Below, piece after piece: positions 16,505 to 25,132 of a stretch of 38,687 nt of DNA (positions are counted from its first letter, which is position 1; every line of letters starts with the position of its first letter). Source of the DNA: Stenotrophomonas acidaminiphila. GTDB taxonomy: Bacteria; Pseudomonadota; Gammaproteobacteria; Xanthomonadales; Xanthomonadaceae. The position numbers and the translations under genes are program-made. The notes under the pieces were generated by a model. That model was given only the letters and a program-made list of their open reading frames with translations. It ran no database searches and had not been told where the DNA came from. The stretch covers positions 1 to 38,687 of the forward strand of contig NZ_LDJO01000009.1 of the NCBI RefSeq assembly GCF_001431595.1, read 5' to 3'.

Positions 16505-17881
16505 ATGGCGAAGAACCGCACCGCCTATGTCTGCAGCGAATGCGGCGCCGAGTACAGCAAATGGCAGGGCCAGTGCGGCGAATGCGGCGCCTGGAACGTC
16601 CTGGCCGAGGTGGTGCTGGAAAGCGCGGCCGCGGCGAAGGCGCCGGCCGCGCGCCGCGGCGGCTGGGCCGGCAAGCTCGAGCCGCCGAAGATCACCGCGC
16701 TCAAGGACGTGCAGCAGAGCGAGCATGCGCGGGTTTCCACCGGCATCGGCGAGTTCGACCGGGTGCTGGGCGGCGGCCTGGTCGAAGGCGCGGTGGTGCT
16801 GGTCGGCGGCGACCCCGGCATCGGCAAGTCGACCCTGCTGCTGCAGGCGCTGGCGAGGATGGCCGGCAGCCTGCCGGTGCTGTACGTGACCGGCGAGGAA
16901 TCCCTGGCGCAGGTGGCCGGGCGCGCGGTGCGCCTGGACCTGCCGCTGGACGGGCTGGATGCGCTGGCCGAGACCGGCGTCGAACTGATCCTGCAGCACG
17001 CCGCCGCGGCGCGCCCCAGGCTGATCGTCGCCGACTCGGTGCAGACGCTGTGGACCGAGACGCTGACCGCCGCGCCGGGCTCGGTCAGCCAGGTGCGCGA
17101 GAGCGCGGCACGGCTGGTGCGCTTTGCCAAGGAGACCGGCACCGCGGTGTTCCTGGTCGGCCACGTCACCAAGGAGGGCGGCATCGCCGGCCCGCGCGTG
17201 CTCGAGCACATGGTCGACGCGGTGCTGTACTTCGAGGGCGAGAGCGGCAGCCGCTTCCGGGTGCTGCGCGCGTTCAAGAACCGCTTCGGCGCGGTCAACG
17301 AACTGGGCGTGTTCGCGATGGGCGAGAAGGGGCTGAAGGAAGTGCCCAATCCCTCGGCCATCTTCCTGTCCGGCGGCAGCACGCGCCAGCCCGGCAGCTG
17401 CGTGATGGTCACCCGCGAGGGCACCCGGCCGCTGCTGGTGGAGGTGCAGGCGCTGGTCGATTCCTCGCCGCTGTCCAACCCGCGCCGGGTCGCGGTGGGA
17501 CTGGAGCAGAACCGCCTGGCGATGCTGCTGGCGGTGCTGCACCGCCATGGCGGGGTGATGGTTGGCGACCAGGACGTGTTCATCAACGTGGTCGGCGGCA
17601 TCCGCGTGCAGGAGACCGCGGTCGACCTGCCGGTGCTGCTGGCGGTGCTGTCGTCGCTGCGCGACCAGCCGTTGGCGGAGAAGACCATCGCCTTCGGCGA
17701 GGTCGGGCTGTCCGGCGAGATCCGCCCTGTACCCAATGGCGAGGAGCGCCTGCGCGAGGCGGCCACCCATGGTTTCAAGCGCGCCATCGTACCCCGCGCC
17801 AACGCGCCCAAGGCCGGTTCGGTCAAGGGCATGGAGGTGATCGCGGTCGAGCGGCTGGCCGAAGCGATCGAGGCGGCCTGA
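16505..17881 (+). CDS. radA: DNA repair and recombination protein RadA (Sms)
   Basis: A 458-residue cytoplasmic ATPase that drives branch migration during recombination. The four-Cys zinc finger (C10, C13, C24, C27 in VCSECG and QCGECG) is intact. A RecA-like core carries Walker A GGDPGIGKST (about 102-111), the Walker B-like strand RLIVADSVQTLW and the RadA-specific KNRFG motif (in RAFKNRFGAVNE). A Lon-like C-terminal domain follows (FINVVGGIRVQE, then GEVGLSGEIRPV). Full length for the family. The ATG is at 16505 in the 138-bp gap from the divergent GGDEF gene. A small exported protein gene follows closely. Confidence 0.97.
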   Translation: MAKNRTAYVCSECGAEYSKWQGQCGECGAWNVLAEVVLESAAAAKAPAARRGGWAGKLEPPKITALKDVQQSEHARVSTGIGEFDRVLGGGLVEGAVVLVGGDPGIGKSTLLLQALARMAGSLPVLYVTGEESLAQVAGRAVRLDLPLDGLDALAETGVELILQHAAAARPRLIVADSVQTLWTETLTAAPGSVSQVRESAARLVRFAKETGTAVFLVGHVTKEGGIAGPRVLEHMVDAVLYFEGESGSRFRVLRAFKNRFGAVNELGVFAMGEKGLKEVPNPSAIFLSGGSTRQPGSCVMVTREGTRPLLVEVQALVDSSPLSNPRRVAVGLEQNRLAMLLAVLHRHGGVMVGDQDVFINVVGGIRVQETAVDLPVLLAVLSSLRDQPLAEKTIAFGEVGLSGEIRPVPNGEERLREAATHGFKRAIVPRANAPKAGSVKGMEVIAVERLAEAIEAA

Positions 17882-17926
17882 GTGGCGCGCGCAGGATCGG
17901 CGATGCGCCGCCGGGGGAGTGCATCG

Positions 17927-18397
17927 ATGCGCATGGCCCGGGCCGTGGTCGGGATCGGGCTGCTGGGGCTGCTGTCGGCGCCGGCGGCGCTGGCCGCACC
18001 CGCCTGCGCGGCGCCGCTGGCGGTGGCGCGGGCATTGTTCGAGGCCGGGACGTCCGCGCGCTTCCTCGACACGCCCGATGCCCTGCTGGCTCCGGGGTTC
18101 GCGCGGGTGATCGCGGCCGAGCGCGATTGCCAGCAGCGCGAGCAGGGCATCTGCCGGCTTGACCATGACCCCTGGCTGGACGGCCAGGATGGCGAGGTGG
18201 ATGCCGAACCCGGCTACCGGTGGCGGGCGCAGTCGCCGGCAGCCGGCACGGTGGAGGTGCGCTTCCCGGTATGGGGCGAGCCGCACCTGACGCGGTTGGC
18301 GATGCGCCGCCAGGCCGATGGCTGCTGGCGGCTGGAGGACCTGGTCACCCACCGCGGGCAATCCATGCGCGCGCTGCTGGCGCGGCCGTTCCCCTGA
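17927..18397 (+). CDS. Small exported protein, DUF3828-like
   Basis: A 156-residue predicted periplasmic protein. The ATG at 17927 is preferred because GGGGGAG lies about nine bases upstream and a signal peptide follows directly (VVGIGLLGLLSAPAALA). A GTG at 17882, right after radA, would add 15 Arg-rich residues. The mature part has a helical segment (LAVARALFEAG, FLDTPDALLAPGF), CQQREQGICRLDHDPWLDGQDG, and a short beta region (VEVRFPVWGEPH, ADGCWRLEDLV). This pattern of small domain, DPWxxGQDG and final WRxxDL is reminiscent of DUF3828/NTF2-like periplasmic proteins. Function unknown. Probably cotranscribed with radA and convergent with the next gene. Confidence 0.75.
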   Translation: MRMARAVVGIGLLGLLSAPAALAAPACAAPLAVARALFEAGTSARFLDTPDALLAPGFARVIAAERDCQQREQGICRLDHDPWLDGQDGEVDAEPGYRWRAQSPAAGTVEVRFPVWGEPHLTRLAMRRQADGCWRLEDLVTHRGQSMRALLARPFP

Positions 18398-18425
18398 GGC
18401 CGCCGGGGCGGCGTCGACGCCAGGG

Positions 18426-19220
18426 TCAGCGTGGGTGCCCGAACACCAGTTCGATCACGAACTGGCTGCCGAAGAAGGCCAGCAACAGCAGCACCATCGC
18501 GCTCAGCGTCCAGTGCACGGCCTTCACCCCGCGCCAGCCATGCCGGCGGCGGCCGATCATCAGCGTGCCGAACACCAGCCAGGACAGCACGCTGAGCACG
18601 GTCTTGTGCACCAGCTTCTGCGCCAGCAGGTCGTCCACGAACAGCACGCCGGTGACCAGGGTCAGGGTCAGCAGGCAGAAGCCGACGGTGATGGTGCGGA
18701 ACAGCAGCGCCTCCAGGTCGGTCAGCGGCGGCAGTGCGCGCAGCCACGGGCGGAAGTCGCGCCGGCGCAGCGCCCGTTCCTGCAGCCACAACATGATCGC
18801 CAGCAGTGCGGCGATGCTCAGCGTCGCGTAGGCCAGCAGCGCCAGCCAGGCATGGGTGGCCAGCCGCCAGCCCAGCGCCCTGCTCGGTTCGTGGCCGTAG
18901 CCGTGGTAGGCCAGCAGCAGCAGCGCGGCCATCGGGAATACCAGCACGCCCAGCGCCGCCATGCGCCCGCGCGCGCCGACCACGGTGGTGAGCGCGGCCA
19001 TGCCCAGCGCCACCAGTGACAGCGCGGCGAAGAAATGCATGTCCGGCCCGCCACTGGTGCGCATCGCCACCAGCAGGTGGTAGCTGCCGTGCAGCACCAC
19101 CGCCGCGGCCGCCGGCCACAGCCAGGTACGCGACCCGGCGCCACGTTCGGCCGCCAGGCCATGGACGAGCAGTCCGGTGGACAGCAGGTACAGCGCGGTC
19201 GCGATGAGAACGATTGTCAT
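18426..19220 (-). CDS. ypjD: YpjD/CcsA-like inner-membrane cytochrome c assembly family protein
   Basis: A 264-residue protein with about eight membrane spans. It matches the YpjD branch of the CcmC/CcsA haem-handling superfamily, with conserved His residues in LHGSYHLLVA, THAWLALLAYATLSIAAL, KLVHKTVLSVLSWLVFG and VHWTLSAMVLLLLAFFGSQFV. In E. coli ypjD lies beside ffh, and the same divergent arrangement with ffh is seen here, which supports the call. The WWD motif of true CcsA haem handlers is not obvious, so haem transport should not be assumed. Confidence 0.85.
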   Translation of the reverse strand: MTIVLIATALYLLSTGLLVHGLAAERGAGSRTWLWPAAAAVVLHGSYHLLVAMRTSGGPDMHFFAALSLVALGMAALTTVVGARGRMAALGVLVFPMAALLLLAYHGYGHEPSRALGWRLATHAWLALLAYATLSIAALLAIMLWLQERALRRRDFRPWLRALPPLTDLEALLFRTITVGFCLLTLTLVTGVLFVDDLLAQKLVHKTVLSVLSWLVFGTLMIGRRRHGWRGVKAVHWTLSAMVLLLLAFFGSQFVIELVFGHPR

Positions 19221-19295
19221 CGACACAGTTTCGCATACGCGCCCGCTGCTGGCGATGCGCGCCGCGACGGGGCGGCGGCAGGCGCCGGTGGCCGC

Positions 19296-19301
19296 TATAA
19301 T
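19296..19301 (+). promoter_or_regulatory. Likely -10 box of ffh
   Basis: Consensus TATAAT 38 bases before the ffh ATG, in the gap between divergent ypjD and ffh. No convincing -35 element at the right distance, so recognition may rest on the strong -10. Confidence 0.4.
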
Positions 19302-19338
19302 TTGGCCTCTTTGCCAACGTTCCCGCAGGTTGCACCGC

Positions 19339-20718
19339 ATGTTCGAGTCCCTGACCCAGCGCCTTTCCGGCACCATCGAGCGCCTGCGCGGCCGTGGCCG
19401 CCTGACCGAGGAGAACATCCGCGAGGCGACCCGCGAGGTGCGCATCGCGCTGCTGGAGGCCGATGTCGCGCTGCCGGTGGTGCAGGCGCTGATCGAAAAG
19501 ATCAAGGTGCGCGCGGTCGGCCAGGAGGTGCTCAAGTCGCTGACCCCGGGCCAGGCGCTGATCAAGGTCGTGCGCGACGAACTCACCGCGGTGATGGGCT
19601 CGCAGGCCACCGACCTGAACCTCAACGTGCCGGCGCCGGCGATCATCCTGATGGCAGGCCTGCAGGGCGCGGGCAAGACCACCACGGTCGGCAAGCTCGC
19701 CAAGCACCTGAAGGAAAAGCGCAAGAAGAAGGTGATGGTGGTCTCGGCGGACGTGTACCGCCCGGCCGCGATCGAGCAGCTGAAGACGCTGGCCGAGCAG
19801 GTCGGCGTGCTGTTCTTCCCGTCGTCGGCCGAGCAGAAGCCGGTGGACATCGTGCGCGCCGCCATCGACGACGCCCGCAAGTCCTTCGTCGACGTGCTGC
19901 TGGTCGATACCGCCGGCCGCCTGGCCATCGACGAAGCGATGATGGCCGAGATCAAGGCCCTGCACGCGGCGGTGAACCCGGCCGAAACCCTGTTCGTGGT
20001 CGATTCGATGACCGGCCAGGACGCGGCCAACACCGCCAAGGCGTTCGGCGAGGCGCTGCCGTTGACCGGCGTGGTGCTGACCAAGACCGACGGCGACGCC
20101 CGCGGCGGTGCCGCGCTGAGCGTGCGCTACATCACCGGCAAGCCGATCAAGTTCACCGGTACCGGCGAGAAGGTCGACGGCCTGGACGTGTTCCATCCCG
20201 AGCGCGTGGCCAGCCGCATCCTGGACATGGGCGACGTGTTGTCGCTGGTCGAGCAGGTCGAGCAGCAGGTCGACAAGGACAAGGCGCAGAAGCTGGCCGA
20301 GAAGGTCGCCAAGGGCAAGAAGTTCGACCTCAACGACATGCGCGACCAGCTCGAGCAGATGCAGAACATGGGCGGCATCGGCGGCCTGATGGACAAGCTG
20401 CCGGGCCTGGGGCAGATCCCCGAGCACCTCAAGCAGCAGGTGCAGCAGAGCAGGGAAGTGCCGCGCATGATCGCCATCATCAACTCGATGACCAAGAAGG
20501 AGCGCCGCAACCCGGGCCTGCTCAACGGCTCGCGCCGGGCCCGCATCGCGCGCGGCTCCGGTACCCAGCCGGCCGACGTCAACAAGCTGATGAAGCAGTA
20601 CATGCAGATGGAAAAGATGATGGGCAAGCTGTCCGGCGGCGGCATGAAGGGCATGCTGCGCAACATGAAGGGCATGCTCGGCGCGATGGGTGGCAAGGGC
20701 GGCCTGCCGTTCCGCTGA
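19339..20718 (+). CDS. ffh: Signal recognition particle protein Ffh (SRP54)
   Basis: A 459-residue GTPase of the signal recognition particle, which binds 4.5S RNA and delivers nascent membrane proteins to FtsY. The N domain (1-85) is followed by a G domain with G1 GLQGAGKTTT, DVYRPAAIEQL, G3 DTAGR and G4 TKTDGDARGG. The Met-rich M domain follows from about 325 (QMQNMGGIGGLMDKLPG; the RNA-binding SMTKKERRNPGLLNGSRRAR and RGSGT). The C-terminal tail is rich in Met and Gly, as in proteobacterial Ffh. In many relatives rpsP follows directly; here two metabolic genes intervene. Confidence 0.98.
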   Translation: MFESLTQRLSGTIERLRGRGRLTEENIREATREVRIALLEADVALPVVQALIEKIKVRAVGQEVLKSLTPGQALIKVVRDELTAVMGSQATDLNLNVPAPAIILMAGLQGAGKTTTVGKLAKHLKEKRKKKVMVVSADVYRPAAIEQLKTLAEQVGVLFFPSSAEQKPVDIVRAAIDDARKSFVDVLLVDTAGRLAIDEAMMAEIKALHAAVNPAETLFVVDSMTGQDAANTAKAFGEALPLTGVVLTKTDGDARGGAALSVRYITGKPIKFTGTGEKVDGLDVFHPERVASRILDMGDVLSLVEQVEQQVDKDKAQKLAEKVAKGKKFDLNDMRDQLEQMQNMGGIGGLMDKLPGLGQIPEHLKQQVQQSREVPRMIAIINSMTKKERRNPGLLNGSRRARIARGSGTQPADVNKLMKQYMQMEKMMGKLSGGGMKGMLRNMKGMLGAMGGKGGLPFR

Positions 20719-20793
20719 GCCCGGTGGCGCGCGCCGTCATTGGCGCCGGCGCAGGGGCTCGGCGATGATGGCGGCTCCCGATTGGAGTGCGGC

Positions 20794-21864
20794 ATGACCC
20801 CGGACATCCGCCGACGCGTGGACCGCTTCTGCCAGCGCTTCGGCATTGAGCTGCCGATCCTGCTGGCGCCGATGGCCGGCGCCTGCCCGGTGGCCCTGTC
20901 CGCGGCCGTCGCCAGCGCCGGCGGCATGGGTGCGATGGGCGCGGTGCTGTCCACGCCGGCGCAGATCGGGCACTGGATGGACGACTTCCGCCGGCAGTCG
21001 CACGGACCGGCCCAGGTCAATGTCTGGGTGCCGGATCCGCCGCCGGTCCGCGACGCAGCGGCCGAAGCGGCGACCCGCGCGTTCCTGCAGCGCTGGGGGC
21101 CGGCGGTGCCGGCCAGTGCCGGCGATGCCGCACCGGCCGATTTCGATGCGCAGTTCGACGCCCTGGTCGCGGCACGGCCGGCGGTGGCCTCGACCATCAT
21201 GGGCGTGTTCTCCGCGGCGCAGGTCTCGCGCCTGAAGGCCGCCGGCATCGCCTGGTTCGCCTGCGCCACCACGCTGGACGAGGCCTTGCAGGCGCAGGCG
21301 GCCGGGGCCGACGCGGTGGTCGCGCAGGGCATGGAGGCCGGTGGTCATCGCGGTGCGTTCGTGGACGCGCGCGCCGAGGCGCAGACCAGTGGCCTGTTCG
21401 CACTGCTGCCGCGCCTGGCCGACCGCCTCGAGGTGCCGGTGGTCGCGGCCGGTGGCATCGGCGATGGCCGTGGCGTGGCCGCCGCGCTGCTGCTCGGTGC
21501 CAGCGCGGTGCAGCTGGGCACGGCGTTCCTGGCTACCGACGAATCCACCATCGCCGAGGCCTGGAAGCAGGCACTGCCCGCGGCGGAACCGGAACATACC
21601 CGCGCCACCCGGGTTTTCAGCGGCCGCCTCGGCCGTGCGCTCGACACCGCCTATGTATGCGCCGCGGAAGCGGCCGATGCGCCACGCCCGCAGCCGTACC
21701 CCGTGCAGCGCGGCCTCACCGCCGGCATGCGCCGGCAGGCGCAGGCCGACGACCGGCTGGAGGCGATGCAGGCCTGGGCCGGGCAGTCGGCGTGGATGGC
21801 GCGGCGCGGCCCCGCCGCCGGCGTGGTGCGGGCGATGTGGCAGCAGGCCCAGGCGCTGCTGTGA
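20794..21864 (+). CDS. Nitronate monooxygenase (2-nitropropane dioxygenase family)
   Basis: A 356-residue FMN-dependent TIM-barrel enzyme predicted to oxidise alkyl nitronates. Visible features are the early LPILLAPMAGA (FMN loop), AGGMGAMGAVLS, the catalytic His loop AQGMEAGGHRGAF (His about residue 189), and the phosphate-binding end VVAAGGIGDGRGVAAALLLGASAVQLGTAFL. Related FabK-type enoyl reductases share the fold, but the EAGGH motif favours nitronate monooxygenase. The start at 20794 follows GGAG by about eight bases. The next gene overlaps its stop (GTGA), indicating a two-gene unit. Confidence 0.88.
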   Translation: MTPDIRRRVDRFCQRFGIELPILLAPMAGACPVALSAAVASAGGMGAMGAVLSTPAQIGHWMDDFRRQSHGPAQVNVWVPDPPPVRDAAAEAATRAFLQRWGPAVPASAGDAAPADFDAQFDALVAARPAVASTIMGVFSAAQVSRLKAAGIAWFACATTLDEALQAQAAGADAVVAQGMEAGGHRGAFVDARAEAQTSGLFALLPRLADRLEVPVVAAGGIGDGRGVAAALLLGASAVQLGTAFLATDESTIAEAWKQALPAAEPEHTRATRVFSGRLGRALDTAYVCAAEAADAPRPQPYPVQRGLTAGMRRQAQADDRLEAMQAWAGQSAWMARRGPAAGVVRAMWQQAQALL

Positions 21865-22655
21865 ACGCGGTGTCCTGCAACGGCGAACCGGTCGATGCCG
21901 GGCTGCTCGACGCGGCGCTGGTCAATTACGGGCACTTCACCTCGCTGCAGGTGCGCGCGGGTGCGGTGCAGGGCTGGGCGCTGCACCTGCGGCGGCTGCA
22001 GCAGGGCACGCGCGAACTGTTCGATGCCGAACTGGACGAAGCGCGCCTGCTCGACTGGCTGCGGCAGGCACTCATTGCGCGGGGCATGCAGGATGCCTCG
22101 CTGCGCATCACCGTGTTCTCGCGCGCGTTCGACTTCCGCCAGCCGCTGCGGGCGGTACCGGTGGACGTACTGGTAAGCGTCGCGGCACCGGCGACGGTGC
22201 CCGGCCAGGCCCGGGCGGTGCTGCCGGTGTGCTACCAGCGCGAGCTGCCGCAGCTCAAACATGCCGGCACCTTGCCGCTGTTCCAGCAGCGGCGCCTGGC
22301 GATGCGCCGGGGTTTCGACGACGCCCTGTTCGTCGATGCGGCCGGGCGGATCAGCGAGGGCAGTACCTGGAACATCGCCCTGCTCGCCGGCACGGAGGTG
22401 GTATGGCCGCGTGCCGAAGCACTGCGCGGGACAGCCGAACAACTGCTCATCGCCGGCCTGGAGCGGCTGGGGCAGGCGCAGGCGTGGCGGGAGGTGCCGC
22501 TGGACGCCTTGGGCGGCTTCCGCGCGGCGGTGGCCTGCAACGCCACCGGGATGTGGCCGTTGGCGCGGATCGGCGACTGCCGGTTCGCGGATTCGGAGGC
22601 GCTGCTGGGACAACTGCGGCACGCCCTGGCGCAGACGCCCTGGCAGCCGCTGTGA
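21861..22655 (+). CDS. Class IV aminotransferase, PabC-like (aminodeoxychorismate lyase family)
   Basis: A 264-residue PLP enzyme. The GTG at 21861 overlaps the previous stop, and the frame reads [22 protein letters not shown], the usual N-terminus of this fold. The PLP lysine is in [11 protein letters not shown]. Cofactor and substrate motifs [20 protein letters not shown] and [13 protein letters not shown] follow, then a C-terminal domain ending in CNATGMWPL. 4-Amino-4-deoxychorismate lyase (folate synthesis) is the nearest role, but branched-chain or D-amino-acid transaminases share the motifs, so specificity is open. It lies between the monooxygenase gene and rpsP. Confidence 0.78.
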   Translation: MNAVSCNGEPVDAGLLDAALVNYGHFTSLQVRAGAVQGWALHLRRLQQGTRELFDAELDEARLLDWLRQALIARGMQDASLRITVFSRAFDFRQPLRAVPVDVLVSVAAPATVPGQARAVLPVCYQRELPQLKHAGTLPLFQQRRLAMRRGFDDALFVDAAGRISEGSTWNIALLAGTEVVWPRAEALRGTAEQLLIAGLERLGQAQAWREVPLDALGGFRAAVACNATGMWPLARIGDCRFADSEALLGQLRHALAQTPWQPL

Positions 22656-22687
22656 ACCGGCCTGTTCAGGCAGGGCAGGGGGCGGGC

Positions 22688-22716
22688 TTGGAATGGGCCG
22701 GGGGCGCGGCTATAAT
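22688..22716 (+). promoter_or_regulatory. Strong sigma-70-type promoter for rpsP-rimM-trmD
   Basis: TTGGAA (22688-22693) and consensus TATAAT (22711-22716) are separated by 17 bases, 51 bases before the rpsP ATG. This is the best promoter match in the window and fits a ribosomal-protein operon. Confidence 0.75.
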
Positions 22717-22767
22717 CGCCGGCTTACCGCGCCATCCTGGCGACTGGGCTACAAAGGAAAAACCACC

Positions 22768-23028
22768 ATGGTCAAGATTCGACTGACCCGCGGCGGCGCC
22801 AAGAAGCGTCCGTTCTACCACATCATCGTCACCGACGTGCGCAGCGCCCGCGACGGCCGCAACATCGAGCGCGTCGGCTACTACAACCCGGTCGCCCAGG
22901 GCGCCGAGCAGCGCGTGGTGCTGGACATCGCCGCGGTCGACAAGTGGGTCGCCAACGGCGCCCAGCTGACCGACAAGGTTCGCAACCTGTACAAGGAAGC
23001 GACCAAGGCCCAGGCCGCAGCGGCCTGA
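22768..23028 (+). CDS. rpsP: 30S ribosomal protein S16
   Basis: An 86-residue protein of the small ribosomal subunit that binds 16S rRNA and aids assembly. The family signature [20 protein letters not shown] starts at residue 2. [10 protein letters not shown] and a basic/Ala-rich C-terminus follow. AAAGGA lies 11 bases before the ATG. First gene of the conserved rpsP-rimM-trmD-rplS order. Confidence 0.98.
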   Translation: MVKIRLTRGGAKKRPFYHIIVTDVRSARDGRNIERVGYYNPVAQGAEQRVVLDIAAVDKWVANGAQLTDKVRNLYKEATKAQAAAA

Positions 23029-23066
23029 TCCTGGCGGGCCGCGCGCGAGCGCGGCCCGACTGCTTT

Positions 23067-23582
23067 ATGAAGAAAGATTCCGAGCGCCGGATCCTGCTGG
23101 GCAGGGTGACCGGCGCTTTTGGTGTGCGCGGCGAGCTCAAGCTCGAGTCCTGGACCGAGCCGCGGCTGGCCATTTTCAACTATCAGCCCTGGATCCTGCG
23201 CAGCCCCTCGGGGCAGGAGTCGCAGATCACCGGCGTGCGCGGCCGCGAGGCCGGCAAGACGCTGGTGGCGACCTTCCCCGGGGTGGACGACCGCAACATG
23301 GTCGAGGCCATGCGCGGTACCGAGATCCATATCCCGCGCAGCGCGCTGCCGCCGCCCAGGCCGGACGAGTACTACTGGGTCGACCTGGAGGGCCTGGACG
23401 TGCAGACCGTGGACGGCGTCAAGCTGGGCCGCGCCTCGCACCTGTTCAACACCGGCGCCAACGACGTGCTGGTGGTGCGCGGCGACCGCGAGCGCATGGT
23501 GCCGTTCGTGATGGACGATTTCGTCAAATCGGTCGACTTCGACGCCAACCTGATCGTGGTCGACTGGGATCCGGAGTTCTGA
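23067..23582 (+). CDS. rimM: Ribosome maturation factor RimM
   Basis: A 171-residue factor that binds S19 and helps mature the 30S head. The N-terminal RimM barrel opens [18 protein letters not shown]. The C-terminal PRC-like barrel has [26 protein letters not shown] and the closing [16 protein letters not shown]. The start at 23067 lies 38 bases after rpsP, and trmD follows after five bases. Confidence 0.97.
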   Translation: MKKDSERRILLGRVTGAFGVRGELKLESWTEPRLAIFNYQPWILRSPSGQESQITGVRGREAGKTLVATFPGVDDRNMVEAMRGTEIHIPRSALPPPRPDEYYWVDLEGLDVQTVDGVKLGRASHLFNTGANDVLVVRGDRERMVPFVMDDFVKSVDFDANLIVVDWDPEF

Positions 23583-23587
23583 CCCCG

Positions 23588-24367
23588 GTGCGCATCGACG
23601 TCATCACCCTGTTTCCCGAGTTCATCGCGCAGTCCGCCGCGCTGGGCGTGGTCGGCCGTGCGCAGGAGCGCGGCCTGCTCGACCTGCATGGCTGGAATCC
23701 GCGCGACCATGCCGAGGGCAACTACCGCCGCGTGGACGACCGCCCGTTCGGCGGCGGCCCGGGCATGGTGATGCTGATCGAGCCGCTGCGCGCGGCGCTG
23801 GCCGCCGCGCGCGCTGCCGACCCGACCCCGGCGCCGGTGATCTACCTGAGCCCGCAGGGGCAGCCGCTGACCCAGGCCAAGGTGCGCGAACTGGCGGCGC
23901 TGCCGCGGATGATCCTGCTGTGCGGCCGCTACGAAGGCGTGGACGAGCGTTTCCTGGCCGCCGAGGTGGACCAGGAGATCTCCCTCGGCGACTACGTGCT
24001 GTCCGGCGGCGAACTGGGCGCGGCGGTGATCGTCGATGCGGTGACCCGGTTGCAGGACGGCGCGCTGAATGACGCCGAATCGGCGGTGCAGGACAGTTTC
24101 GAGGGCGACGGCCTGCTCGATTGCCCGCACTACAGCCAGCCGGCCAGCCATGCGCTGGGCGACGTGCCGGAGGTGCTGCGCTCGGGCAACCATGCCGCGA
24201 TCGCCCGCTGGCGCCGGCAGCAGTCGCTGCTGCGCACGGCGCTGCGCCGTCCCGACCTGCTGGACGAAGCCCGCCTGGGCAAGGCCGACCGCAGGCTGCT
24301 GGACGAGGCCCGGCAGGCCCTGGTCGCCGGAGGGGATGCCCCTACTGGCGCCGGGGACGGCGCATAG
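23588..24367 (+). CDS. trmD: tRNA (guanine-N1)-methyltransferase TrmD
   Basis: A 259-residue SPOUT-family enzyme that uses S-adenosylmethionine to methylate G37 of tRNAs reading CNN codons, preventing frameshifts. It starts at GTG 23588 ([11 protein letters not shown]), normal for the family. [13 protein letters not shown] is the substrate loop. The trefoil-knot SAM site has [23 protein letters not shown] and [15 protein letters not shown]. It continues to the C-terminal tRNA-binding helices. A slightly longer tail ([13 protein letters not shown]) is seen at the end. Confidence 0.97.
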   Translation: MRIDVITLFPEFIAQSAALGVVGRAQERGLLDLHGWNPRDHAEGNYRRVDDRPFGGGPGMVMLIEPLRAALAAARAADPTPAPVIYLSPQGQPLTQAKVRELAALPRMILLCGRYEGVDERFLAAEVDQEISLGDYVLSGGELGAAVIVDAVTRLQDGALNDAESAVQDSFEGDGLLDCPHYSQPASHALGDVPEVLRSGNHAAIARWRRQQSLLRTALRRPDLLDEARLGKADRRLLDEARQALVAGGDAPTGAGDGA

Positions 24368-24499
24368 GCTAGAATTGCGGATTCCCATGGTCCCAGTGCC
24401 ATGCGGACCGCCAGAACAACAATCGTGCAGCGCAATCCGGCGACTGCATCAGCCCAAGTTGTCGACCCGACACGTCCACCCGAATACATCGGTGCAATC
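24368..24499 (+). promoter_or_regulatory. rplS leader with possible -10 box
   Basis: 132 untranslated bases between trmD and rplS. TAGAAT at 24370-24375 is a possible -10 box overlapping the end of trmD, without a clear -35. A leader of this length before L19 could allow separate expression or autoregulation, but I see no strong hairpin that proves it. Confidence 0.3.
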
Positions 24500-24907
24500 A
24501 TGAGCAAGCTGAACAAATCCATCGTCGCGGACTTCGAATCCGCCCAGATCACCCGCGAACTGCCGAAGTTCAGCCAGGGCGACACCGTTGTCGTCAACGT
24601 CAAGGTCAAGGAAGGCAACCGTGAGCGCGTGCAGGCCTACGAAGGCGTCGTGATCGGCACCAAGAACGCCGGCCTGAACTCCTCGTTCACCGTGCGCAAG
24701 ATCTCGCACGGCTACGGCGTCGAGCGCGTGTTCCAGACCCACAGCGCGCTGATCGACTCGGTCGAAGTCAAGCGCCGCGGCAAGGTCCGCGCCGGCAAGC
24801 TGTACTACCTGCGTGGCCTGGAAGGCAAGGCTGCCCGCATCAAGGAAGACCTGGCCGCCGCTGCGCAGGCCAAGGCTGCCCGCCAGGCCGCCAAGTCCGC
24901 CGAGTAA
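24500..24907 (+). CDS. rplS: 50S ribosomal protein L19
   Basis: A 135-residue protein at the 30S-50S interface. Family motifs are [53 protein letters not shown] and [14 protein letters not shown]. An Ala/Lys-rich C-terminal extension of about 20 residues ([17 protein letters not shown]) exceeds the E. coli protein (115). The ATG at 24500 is chosen over an upstream frame because it gives the standard N-terminus. Confidence 0.97.
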   Translation: MSKLNKSIVADFESAQITRELPKFSQGDTVVVNVKVKEGNRERVQAYEGVVIGTKNAGLNSSFTVRKISHGYGVERVFQTHSALIDSVEVKRRGKVRAGKLYYLRGLEGKAARIKEDLAAAAQAKAARQAAKSAE

Positions 24908-24939
24908 TCCCGCCGCGGGCTTCGCGCCCGTCGCCGCGC

Positions 24940-24966
24940 AACGGCCGCCTTCGGGCGGCCGTTTGC
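24940..24966 (+). terminator. Rho-independent terminator after rplS
   Basis: AACGGCCGCC, a TTCG tetraloop (24950-24953) and GGCGGCCGTT, then TTGCGTTTG. A smaller hairpin (CGGGC TTCG CGCCCG type) lies at 24914-24930. The remaining bases to 25132 show nothing further. Confidence 0.8.
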
Positions 24967-25132
24967 GTTTGCGTGCCCGTGAAGTGCCGCCGTGAGCGGG
25001 CTGGCCCGCGGTCGCCGCTGCCTGCAGCCGGACGGTATCCGGCCGGCACGGATGGGAGCCGGCACCGGGCCAGGTGCTGGAGGAGGAGGCGGGGAAGTCC
25101 GCCGGGCGATGCCCGGGTGGCGCGGGGCCCGG

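Noticed and set aside
14501..17881. Plus-strand frame of over 1100 codons running through the GGDEF gene into radA
   Set aside because: Only the part from 16505 is a real protein (RadA). The upstream part is antisense to the MHYT-GGDEF-EAL gene and has no domain.
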